DNA of 64,000 nucleotides from Hyposmocoma kahamanoa (lineage: Eukaryota > Arthropoda > Insecta > Lepidoptera > Cosmopterigidae): assembly GCF_003589595.1 (NCBI RefSeq), contig NW_020653726.1, positions 16,060,499 through 16,124,498 on the forward strand, given 5' to 3'. A program made the translations under genes and the position numbers. The stretch's first letter is position 1. Each line of letters begins with the position of its first letter. This document shows positions 1-12,300 of the stretch, piece after piece. The notes beneath the pieces are model-generated. The model had not been told where the DNA came from, did no database searches, and saw only the letters and a list, made by a program, of their open reading frames with translations.

Positions 1-397
1 TAGGAATTAATTTTATCGAAATAATAAATAAACCGATATCGTCATCATCGAATCAACGGAACGCTAAAGGGCGGCCACCATTACGAAAAACATCTTTGAC
101 TAGAAAATACATGGTTTTGTTTTGTTTGGATTTATAATGAAAGATCTTATAATATTATTTTATAATAGTCACTTTAGTGTCATTTCTATGTGTACTAGGA
201 AAATCTTACACCCATAAACCTAATTTGTTTCATGTACTTCGTATTACTTTTTATGACTTTCACGTGACAAAAACTCTTAGGACGCATAATCACATGTAGT
301 AGCTTTATTATAACAAGGGTCCGGAATTATGAAACTAAAAAACCGGGTGTTCGTGTTAATCTAATTGTTGTTCAAAAAAACGTTTCTTTGCCAACAG

Positions 398-3300
398 AGT
401 TCTTTTATAATCGAGAATTGTTATATCCGCAAGAAGAGGACTTAGTCGGAGCAGCCGCGGCTATTGCTCGGCTACAAACATTTTACAAGTTAAATACTAA
501 ACAACTAGCTGAAGGAAATCTGGAAGGAATTTTTCAAAATAACAACCTCACTATCTTTGATGACACTACAGAGACCGTGTTAGCGCTTAACATACCCACT
601 TGTTACCTTTTATGGAATATTACAGCAATAAAACGGTTTTATAATTTATTTTTCAGTATGTTGTCTCTCCAGCAACTGGGTAAGTCTTGTGCAATTAGAG
701 AAGGAAACACGATAAGGAGATACCAAGTTATTAAAATAATTTCTCATGATAGACCACCGTCCATTTTGTCCAGGACGAATTATCTAAATGATATACATCT
801 GTTTTTAAAACTACGGCGTTTAGTTCACACGGTGCAAAAATCATACGGTAGTTGTCCATATAACATTTAGTACTTTTTAGGATACCAAGTGACACGCTCA
901 GTGGTAAGCGATACACCTATCCTTAACATTTGAAGTGCTGCTCAGAGCGATAAATCGCAATGATCTGGGGGCCTAATTTGAACTCTTATTTCCACGCGAT
1001 ATACGCCTTAAAGTAAACTGCCTTGTAATTTCGTATTATGAACTGGTAATACTCAGCGAACATGTGACACTAGGCTGTCTTCTGCCCGAAATTTGGTTGG
1101 CAATATCGTATTACAAACGTTATTTTGACATTTTGTAAACGGTTGATCTGTCAAAAAGTAACAAATATAAACCATTCAGTTTACAGCATTGACTTACAAA
1201 TAAATGGACGACGGGTCTAATACAAAAACCACGAAAAAAATGTCCCAAGTCAACCTATTTAAACGTAGTGACATGTAAAGGAATATGAAAAAGCTAAAAC
1301 GTTGAATTTAAATTGTAATGTCATCGCAGTACTGTCTAATTTTTCTTGCTTCGCTGTCAGTCGAACAAACGAAGACTAAAGCGTGAATGACGCTGTGTAT
1401 ACGATTTTAACGCCCTATAAGTTCGGACACTTTTTAGCGCGGACCCGAAGTCCATATAATTGTAAGTCAATGGTTTACAGTGTCTTAGTGTAGCTTTTAT
1501 TGAATTGTTTTGTGCATAATTGTATAATCGTTATCATAATTTTGAGTTTATATATTTTTAGGCAATCGTTTCATCATGTGTGATGAATACAAAATGTTTG
1601 AATATCTCGAAAGTGATGCTTCACATGATAATAATATGGAAAAAATCCAAAGAAGACAACTGCGAGATCGTAGTGATCCATTTGAAATGGATGCACAACA
1701 ATTTATGAAAATATACCAGCTTAGGAAAGATATGGTCCACAATCTTTGCGATGAACTTAAACCGCATATGTCGAGGCCTTTTTTTTTTTTCTTTTTTTTT
1801 TACGGGGGGAAATCTTTATGGATACCCCTGAGCCCAGGGAGACTTAGGGGTTATGTGGGGACTCTCCCTCCAGACTGGAGGGCCTACCCCACTAAAACCC
1901 CCCCGGGTTTCCCTCTCGCCGGTTGAGTCGGCGCCGTGGGATCAGTGAACATTCACCACGACGCCGCCCGGCCGCCCTAGCTTACGCCAGGGCTCCCGCG
2001 CCAACGGAGGGGCTAGTCGGTTGTCCTCCGACCCGCCCCCCAGACGAGTGAGGCCGTGCAATGCAGGCTCCGGAGTCCCTGTCCTGAGCCCGCTGGTCTC
2101 ACTAGGGGATCAGGCGAGCAGCGAACTGCCTTCGCCTTCTCCCCGTACGTCTGCGCCGGAGCGGGTGCGCGTCCACCGCATCCTCGCGCACCCGCTCCGC
2201 GGCCTCCTTTTGCGACATAACCTCTGCGCAAAAGGAGGCCACCGCCTCCCAGGACTTCTCGCTATCGAGCATGGCGGCAACCACGCTCGGCAGCGAGAGG
2301 TCCTGCCCTACAGTCCCCGTCAGAGTACGGCGCTGCTCATCCCACCGGCTACACACCTCTAGGGTGTGCTGCGCGGTGTCATCCGCAGCGCCGCACTCGT
2401 GGCACGATGGGGACGGTTCCCTCCTCGCCACCTTGTGCAGGTAGTGACCGAAGCAGCCGTGCCCGGTCAGCACCTGCACAAGGTGGTACGACAGTGGCCC
2501 GTGGGACCGGTTTACCCACTCTACGAGGACAGGGCGGATCGCCTCTATGGTACGAGCGCCATAGGGGGGATCCGCCAAGCCCTCTTTCCACCGGTCCCGC
2601 ATGCGCTGCGCCGCGAGGCGGCGCTCCCGCTCCACCTCTTGGGGAGCGGGTCGCTCGCCTCGGTCCCTCATTCCCCGCCGGTAGGTGCGGACCTCCGCCA
2701 GGACCTCGGCTTCGAGGTCCCACGGCGGAGTACCGGCGAGGACGCATGCGGCAGCGCAGGCCACCGTCCTGTACGCCCTGCACATTCGCAGGGCGACCAC
2801 CCTCTGGGTCCTCAGCAGCGCCTTCGTCGCCGCTGATATGGCCCCACTCCAAATGGGAGCCCCGTATAAGGCCATACTCCGAGTCACCCCGGCGTATAGC
2901 CTTCTGCATGGGGCCCCCGGCCTCCCGAGGTTGGGCAGGAGCCTGCCCAACGCCGATGCGGCGCCCACTATTCGGGGAGCAAGTTGCCGGAAATGCTCCC
3001 CGAAGTTCCATCGCCGGTCCAGGACAAGTCCCAGATATTTCATCTGGGACTTGACCGGGACCGATACTCCCGCGATGGAGATGTGGGCGCCTGCCGGCAC
3101 CGCCCAACCTCTACCCCTCCCGCCGAAGACGGCCACATCCGTCTTCGGCACGGCGACCTCGAGCCCCAGCAGTTGTATTCGGCGGACCACCATGTCCGCC
3201 GCTACTGAGGCTCTTCGGGCCGCCTCCTGGAAGGTGGTCTCCCGGACGGCCACCAACGTGTCATCGGCGTACGCGATGACCGCCGTCCGGGGGAGCAGCG

Positions 3301-6300
3301 CGCCCCTCAGCACCCAATCGTACCCCAGGTTCCACAGTAGTGGTCCTAATACGGACCCCTGGGGTACTCCGCACCTCATTGGGCGCTCGGCGCGCCTCCC
3401 TTCCCTCGTCTGGTAGAGCACCACCCTGTCCTCCGAATAGCCTCAGCGCCTCCCTGATAACGGCGAAGGGGAGAGTGCCGAAGGCGTTGGCTATGTCCAA
3501 TGACACAGCCACCACGCCTTCCCCCTCGCCGTTACCCTCCTCCACGATGTGTCGCAGCGACTCCAGGGCGTCCAGGGTGGAGAGTCCAGCCCTGAACCCG
3601 TACTGCCGCTGCGACACATCGGGGCCTGTCCCCCTCAGGTGTTCGTTGATCCTGGAGGCGATGATTCGCTCCAGGATCTTTGCCACCTCGTCCAGCAGGA
3701 CCAGGGGCCTGAACCCCGAGGGGGAGTCCGCAGGTCGGCCCGGCTTGGGCACCAGGACGAGCCTTCCCTCCTTCCAGCATCTCGGGAACAACCCCGTCCT
3801 CAAGCAGTCATGCATGAGATGCTTGAGGCGGGTCCCGAGATGCTTCAGGGCAATGCGAAGGACTCGTCCCGGTACCCCGTCCGGGCCGGGAGCCTTCTTC
3901 CGCCCTCGCAGCCGTCCCACCGCCCACTCCAACTCCCCCTCGGTGATTTCCGGGGGGGGGTTCCTCAGTCTGCCCCCCGTCTGCTCTGGGGGGCACCGTG
4001 GCCGGTGGGGTGAAGGGCTGCGGTTCGGGGAAAAGGCCCTCCACCACCCGGTTGAGGAGATCCAGCTCCAGTGACTCCATGGGAGATGCGCCGTACATTT
4101 TGTTGCGCACAACTTTGTACGTCCTCCCCCATGGGTCCGCGTCTAGGGTGGCCAAGAACTCCTCTTTCGCAGAGTCCTTGGCCCGCCCTATTGCGACCTT
4201 CAGGGCCTGCCTCGCACCCTGAAGGGCGCTGTGGAGCCTTCTCTCCTCACTTTGAGTGTGGCGCCTGCGGCGGCATCGGCCGTAGGCCCGCCGGGCCGTG
4301 GTACAGGCGATGCGGAGGTCCCCAATCTCCGCGGTCCACCAGTACACACTCTTTTTGCCCGGGGTCCCTCTGACCCTGGGCATGGCCCGCCATATGTCGA
4401 GGCCTAGAAAATCCACCGATTTATTGGTTGAAACTAAGGTTATTTTTCACTAAAGCCAAGTATAATTTCTTACAATTTAATTTATAGTCAAATATTCTTA
4501 AAACGTTTTTGACATGTTTTCAACAACTACAAAGTAAACATTTACCCGCGGAATTTCGTCGATGTTGGATGTCGTCGTTCGGAAACTTAATTTGCGCTTT
4601 TCTCTTATTTACTAAAATTAAAATATAGTGTATTGATTTTATTATAATATAGTGTTTTTATTATTATTATTATTATATAGTGTCTTTATTTATTTTCGTA
4701 CATGAATAATACGTATCTATTATTTTTCTCTTAAACTAAGTGACGAATATAACACCGTCACTTACCGGTAAATATTCATCCATGTTTTTGAACGTTACAT
4801 TAAAAAGCACGAGCTAGTCAAGTCCCAGTCATAGACAAAATAACCAGCGAGACGTCAGCGAAAAATACGTATGTCGTATGTCGTAGTACGAATTTTATCC
4901 AGTCACTTTTTAGGCGTAAGAAGAATTGCCTGGAACTTGCATAGTTTTTTAAAAGTTCATAATACGCCCCCAGAGGGGCACTGCAATTGCGCCCGTCACC
5001 TTGAGACATAAATTGAAAAGTCCAATTTTTCTGTAATTTCACCAGCACCCTTACCCTTCTAAACAGAAAAGCTGTAATGTTCACGGTTTGACGGCAGAAA
5101 TAGGTAAGATGGCAGTACTTCCCTGGACGAACTCTTTCACAATGAGCTCTACTGCTACTGAAGTCCTGTATTGAAGTAGGAATATGCCTGTTACAGTTCT
5201 CCGATGACGGCGATCGACTGTTACAATTTGGCTCTGATGTTGTACAAATATGAAAGTACATATTACAACTACAAATCATATGCAGCAGAGTGGTTTGAAG
5301 TAGCTCTTGAAAAACTCAATGAGCAGGACGAGAATCCCTTCACAGCTACAGAAATCATGATGTACATTGTGAAATCCTATTATTACTCACCTATTCCACT
5401 GGGTTGGTTATTATTGCAAAAAAATAGCGAGTGACTTAAAGAAGTCAAAAGTGTGTTCATCGAATCTCTTTTTCTCTCGGCAGCCTCAAAAGTCTATGCA
5501 TGGGTGGAGAATCTATATACTTCGAAACCTAATGAAACTAATTCTGTTTTGCAGCTTTATAAAACCGCTATCAGACGACCCAAAAGTGACGTAAGTTATG
5601 ATCTGGCTGAATAATTATCGCAAATTTAAATATTCTTAAAGCAAATTCTCTTAATCTCAAACGTATCAATCGATTACAGGAAACATTTAATCAGTATACT
5701 GATTTAGAAAGTGAATATTATGCTGCGTTATGTCGTAGTGAAAGCGATGTACCTGCAACAAATACGAAGAAGTAATACCCGTTTCAATGACATCGTAACA
5801 ATGACAAATAAATAGTAGTAAATGTTAATGAAACTAATTGATCATGCCGTAGGTTGAAATGCTCGTATTTAAAAAGTAATCCATTCTTGAAGCTGGCGCC
5901 GATCAAGATGGAGGAACTTAACAAGAACCCAAACGTTTTTCTTTTCTATGATGTCATCAGTGACAATGAAATAGAAACCATAAAAACGCTTGCTAGTCCT
6001 GAGGTAGGCAAACAACATACCGTTGGAGTATTCTTTAGTTGATGGCTTTTGCTCTAAATCAAGTAAAGGTAAATTATTTACCGTCTTATTTGTTACAGTA
6101 ATCGATTAAATTTCACATTCTCAATTTCAGACGTTAATAGTAAAATATTTACATGTTCCCTTTAAAAAATGTACCAAAATTAAATGGCATCTATGACTGA
6201 CAATATTTTATACATAGGGCATTGAAGCTCACGTTTTAATTTGGTCAACTGAACTGGACAACTGAACTACAGTGCCGGCATGCTATGACGGCCGTTTTGA

Positions 6301-9300
6301 CAGATTACAAAACCTAAAACCTCACTATTGTGAGGTCACATCTCAATTCGTTATCTAGAAAAATATAATCAAACCATTTTAGAAAAGTTCATTTCCCTGA
6401 TTGGTACTGCCCGAAATCGAACTCGTGCCGACAGTGCAAACTGTTGGGCCACCAAGATCATCGTATTTGGATTATTATATGTACTCGTATATTATTTTTA
6501 TGTAAAATCTATAAATCGCTTAAAACACGACCACACACACAGCGTATTCCCGTGAGAAGAAATATTCACTGTGTTTAACACATTTGAAGTTCTATATTGT
6601 ATTGCTATTTCCAAAGTTCGCAGTTCGATGTTCGCTCAGCCAATGTTTGCCTTTCAAAGAAATATACCTTATTGTTGAGAAGCCTAGTTAAACTTCGTAG
6701 TGCCCAAGGCGGCACAAGCTGGCGACGTCAGGCTGCGCCGCGCTGCACCGCGGGACACAAAGAAATACCCACTTTATTTAGTAGAAATGAAACTGTAATA
6801 CTGCATTGCATTCACTACGCAGTGTGCCTTTTTTCCACCCACCGCCACTTGCTGCAGTTTTCTTTTAAAGAAAATAGAAAACAAAGAGAATAAAACCACC
6901 ACTGATCCAAATAATATTCCAAATATTTCCCCTCGTGACGACGAACCCATGCTTCAGCCAGAAAATAGTACTCCACCTTCAATTAATCCTACTTGTTCTC
7001 GCTAATTAGATTTTGACGCTTTTTAATGTTAACAATTTATGGTAATAAAGTACCTACCTATTTTAATATACATTTATTTAACCTCGCGCAAAATACGTAT
7101 CATTATGTACCATTTCCATCGGTTAAAAACAAATTAGTCGTATTGGTCGTAATAACTTTTATTTATTTTTTGTTATTAGTCTAAGTGTTTATTTACGTAT
7201 TATACAAAACAAATTGAATAATACATAAAAGTTATACTTTCGATGACGCGTAATTAATTATTAAAAATTGACGTTTGTTAAATGCATTTAAAATACAGCG
7301 AATAAAAGTACTTGTTTTAATTTTAACTACATACTAATCTCTTCTACTTCTCTTTTATAATTGAAAATAGTAGCATTAGTTGTTAATTGATAGGATGTAA
7401 GGATCGAGTCATTGCATGATTTACCTAATACTTTATGCTGTTACGATTTTGACCCTAAAATATTACGTAATGTTTATTTTTACGATGGTTTATTCCATAG
7501 ATATAGAAAAAAAGGGGAGATATGTAATGACGCTATGTAACATCGGGTGCTGATACCGCCACTTTTTAGCTTGTGTGCAATTCAAACTTTACGCTCTATT
7601 ATCCATTACCATAACTTAAAGATTTTAATTGGGTAGGGCTTAAAACGTGAAAACGACGTAAAACAATTTAAAAATTTAACAAAATTAAACTTACAGTCAC
7701 TTGAATAAAAGTTATATTACAATATTTCAGTATTTTTTCATCCTGGTTCAGCCACTCACCAATAGGTGGCGTTTTAGTAAAAATACTACTAGTATATAAT
7801 AGCTAACTATTACACGTTAGATGGTGCTGAAACTCATTTTTCGTTACACTAAGAACTCACGGAGCGGTTTTCATCCGCGTCTGCCGCGGGACCGCGGCAT
7901 CTGTAGAATGTAATAGTTAAGTATGTAAAATTAGTAGCACATTTCACGGCGCGTTTTACGCCTGTAGTGGTGACGGTTGTTCGCGGTTGCCGCGGCAAGG
8001 TACTAGTAGAACCGCGCAAGACGCGATGCCCTGCACGCTTGGCGGACGTCGTCGCTCGCACACTTTGGCGGTCGGTTCAGGCGCACGCAGGGTGAGTTCT
8101 CTATTAACCGCGCGACTTGCGATTAACTCCCACTAAATTCGCGGTACGTTCCGCAATCGCAACGGTTTCATGCCCGCGACCGCGGCAGCTACGTGCCCGC
8201 ACAAACTTGCAGGGTCGTGAGTATTGAAATAAAACCGCTGTCTAGCAGCACCGGCAGGCGCGGATGGAAACCGCTCCGTGAATTGTTAACCTTATTAACC
8301 TTAAACTGACGCTGCTCAACGAGTGATGTGGTCCCACCTAATCGATAGTTGGAAACCATGTGGCTGTTTTTATTATTAAAAAAATATTCCATTTTTTATA
8401 CTATATCTACACTGGTACTGATGTATTATTAAATTAATATAAATTATTATTATTTTCTTAATGGCGGCCACCAAGGCTTGGACCAGTGTCAGTTTTATAA
8501 GAATAATATAAAAAATATGGCGATCGTCGCCAGTGTCAATTTTCCATTATACGTTACCACGGGTTGGTGAAGCTGTTACTGTCAAGAGTAATCTCGAACC
8601 ATCAACGAATTTAATAAATTAAATTGTTGTTTTTTTATGAAGGGTTTATGTAATTTTCTATAATTTATTTTGCATGCACAAGTAAAATAAAGCCGATTTT
8701 ATTTTATTTATTTTTTAAATGCATTTGCTATGGAAATTGAAACAAAGTCAGAAATAGTAATAAGAAAACCAATCTTTCGATTTTCCTGCAGCTTCAATCC
8801 AACCTTCTTTTATTTTGAACTCATTGGAAAAACTTAAAAATTAAAATACTCTACGCTTAATCTACGAGTATAATGGAATTTAAATATCTTAAATATCTAA
8901 AACACATAAATTTTTCTTCAAGCAACAGCAACATCCAAATTGACATGAAATTGAAACGTTGTCCGAAATATGAGTGGTGTTAAAGTTACTCGAAAGAAAA
9001 TGTTTAGTAATAATAATAATAATAAAATAAAAGAAATCAATTTAACGTGAATGCTTTTCGCTTCGATATTTTAGGGACTTTAATTACAAAAATCATAGTA
9101 AGAAATTCAAACATTTCAGTAAACGTTTATTGTCGATAAACATCAGTCATCGTAAATGAACATCACTATTTTTGAGTCTAGAAATTTCTATGAAGACAAA
9201 AAGAAAACATTGAATAATAATAGAAATAGTAACTAAAAATGCAAATAGCCGGTGGAATGTTCTCTCACTGGTTTTAAAATTTTTGTTTTCATTCCATTTT

Positions 9301-12300
9301 TTGCAAGGTGTATCGCTACATGGCTACAACTTGGCATTTTCACGTTTTACGAGAGATCTTGTATGTACAACGATCGCCATGTCACTGTGGCGATGTTTGT
9401 AGGCGTGTCACCTCGATATGGTCATTTTGACCATATCGAGGCGACACGAACCACGCCCCCACGCCATATCTCCCCTTTTTTTCTATATCTATGGTTTATT
9501 CTTGAATGTCTCTGAAGGTACAACAATGCACAATGTAGGTATAGATTGCAAAAACACTTATGACACGTCTGTATTCTAGTTTACAACTTATCTTTATTTG
9601 ACTTTGTGTAAGTACAAGCGCATAGTCCACAGATGGCGTATGAAATTGTGTTGTAAATATGAAATTAGAGTTCAAATCGTCAGTCATTTGCGACTGTTCA
9701 AGCCTTATGGACGCGAGTTTGCCGGAGGTACAAGTTGTGCTGTCCAGCGATCCCATAAAAGACGATCGTATTACATTCCATTTTAAAAAATTTCGAATTT
9801 CGAAAAATAAATGCCGAGTTGTGTCGTAAAACTATACATTCCATGAATTTTACTGCACGTCACTATTGACAACAATGTGCAGCAATTAGCTCCTTCAACG
9901 TAGTTATGAATTAATACGAAACTTGATGAGCGGACAAACGTCAAAGCGGCCATTATAGCATGCCGGTACTGTAGTGGGAATAGAGGTGCTCTATGGGTTA
10001 GCACCTGATAGAGTTGTTTGTCATTTGTTTCCAAATACTTTCATTAGACGAAAAATGTAGTATATTATACGGGGCTCAATCGTTAAGTGTGCCCAGGCGA
10101 TTATCCCGTAACTTATAAGAGATATCAAAAATCTTAACTGATATATAAAGTGCGTTACCTAATGAGTAAAACCACATCAATAACTTTTAAAAAATAAAGC
10201 TGGAAATATCCAAAATTTTAGCGTTAATAGGTCCCATACATTTAACATGATGTTCATAAAGAGGCTTTAGTTTCGAACTGCTGGTTTGAATACAAAATTT
10301 TATAATTACTTAAAAATAAATATAGCTTTGTTTTTATTCAATTAAAATATAGTTTTATTACTTTATTCACAGCAATTTCGTTATCTGTATACTTATTGTT
10401 ACCTCTTAAAGTAGGTCAACTAAAGCCTTTCTACGAATATTATATTAAATGCTTGGGAGTTATTAATAAAACGTTAAAAAGAACGTTAAAATTTCGAATA
10501 TTGCCAGTTTTTTTTATTTTTTTTTTATTATTACACTTTCCAATTTACAAATATTAAAATAAAATAATGTGCATAAATCTATAAAGATTTTTCGCACATC
10601 GTGCAGTCGTCATTTACACAATATAATAAATTGAAAACATATTAAATATTATCGTAGGTAACATAACAATATGTCTGTGGCACATATTACGGACAGCGCG
10701 CCGAAAGTATTTTAGAAAAAACAGACACATCATACATTACGTATTAATGGTTAGGCGCAAACCAGCATCATTAGCCTGACAAACAATGTATTACTACGCA
10801 TTGATAACTGAGGAGCGGTATTTCTGAGTTTTATTTTTAAAAGTTATCAATTCAAGGGAATTCGGTGGTAGTTACTAATCACGCTGTACATCAGAAGTGT
10901 AGCATTTTAGAAGCTTCGGAATACGTTCGTATTGTTCGTTCATCACGCCCCTGCTGCTGGAAAGAACAGATGGACGATTTGTTTCCGATTTTAGGACTAT
11001 TTGCTTATAAATACGTAACTCGGTGGATTTGGTCCAGGTTGATTTTTAAATTCGGTGTATACGATATTTCAAAAACTAAATTTTATGGTTGTATGTAATA
11101 TTTTTTATAATAAGTGTTGTACCGACTAAAATATAATAACAATTTATTGGTTTTACAAGTATTGTCGTTTACGAGTAATATAAAAAATATGTATATTTTC
11201 TGAATCCCGTGGCCTTGGAATCGGTGGATTTTGTGCCACCGAATTCAGAAAAGCTTCCACCGAAGTCGGAAAAACCTGCCATCGAAGCCATAATTTTTTT
11301 TGAAAAGCAAGAATTTTATAATACGTTTTTTCATATAAACGTTTAGTTAATACAGTTGATTTTCACAATTTTATATTACTACTTGCTTCCCACTGAAAAT
11401 GAATAAGGAATATCAAAACAGAAACCAAAAATTGGAAATCAAGAAGATGAAGGAACGTGCTAGAAAAGCAAAACTAAAAAGCGATCCGATTATATATGTA
11501 CATATATTATAAAGGTTTAAAGAAAAAGATAGACAGAAGTATGCGAAGAAAAAGCGGAAGGAAAGATTTTAAACGAATTACCTCGTCATGTACAAAAAGT
11601 AATGAAAGATATTAATCGCGCAAGTTTCCAAAAATTTATTGCTTTTGTAGTTATCTACAGATTAAGTTCTCTTTTTTTTTTAAAGAGGTACGGAAATACT
11701 TTGTGTGATTGAAAAAATGCTGAACAGTCAAACTGTAAACTGATTTTAATTAACAGTCATAAAATGAAATTTGTTAGCGTCATTCTGGTCGAATTATAAA
11801 TAAATTTTAGTTTTTCCTGGTTTAATAGTTAGTCATATTAGTAAATGTTTATGTAGATTATTGAAAGTTTTTAATGCTTTTTTCATAATATTTTGCACAA
11901 AAATTACGCCTTTTGTCAAGAAATCCTGGTTTCGATGGTAGCTGAATTCGGTGGATCAAATATGTCATTAGCTATTAAGAATCTAGTTGCCCAATTAACA
12001 GAATCTTATGTAAGTTTGAGTTCTTTTTCCTTACCGCTCAATGTTTTTCCTGAAATTAAGAAAAAAATTCAACCAGTGAACTCAGAGAATTTTAGCCCTT
12101 CTAGGAGAAATGCCCATTTAACAATGGCACCCTTTATATTTTTATTTTGCTACAGTTGAAGTGCGCCCAAGTATATAATGGAAAATGTGCGGATTTTCGC
12201 ACCGGTAAAAATGCGTGGCTATCCGAGGATGAGGATGTCGTAGCAAAAGTGAGACGGCGTGCGGCTGATTTCACCGGGCTGAGTCTGACACATGCTGAAG

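Larger units (their letters stand above)
7496..9493. mobile_element. 2.0-kb non-autonomous hAT-like element
   Basis: Perfect 29-bp terminal inverted repeats (starting CATAGATATAGAAAAAAAGG) at 7496-7524 and 9465-9493. Both are flanked by the 8-bp duplication GTTTATTC (7488-7495 and 9494-9501). I see no transposase reading frame. It contains a GC-rich inverted-repeat element (7858-8280) and a subterminal hairpin (9404-9448). In the 6.2-kb intron of copy 1. Confidence 0.88.
6266..9975. repeat. 36-bp inverted-repeat pair enclosing the hAT-like element
   Basis: ACTACAGTGCCGGCATGCTA at 6266 is mirrored at 9940-9975 (ends CATGCCGGTACTGTAGT) with a few mismatches. These may be the ends of an old 3.7-kb DNA element or two independent copies of one repeat. 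No target duplication found. Confidence 0.4.

Noticed and set aside
2021..4373. Long open frames on the plus strand
   Set aside because: They are GC-driven shadows of the minus-strand reverse transcriptase.
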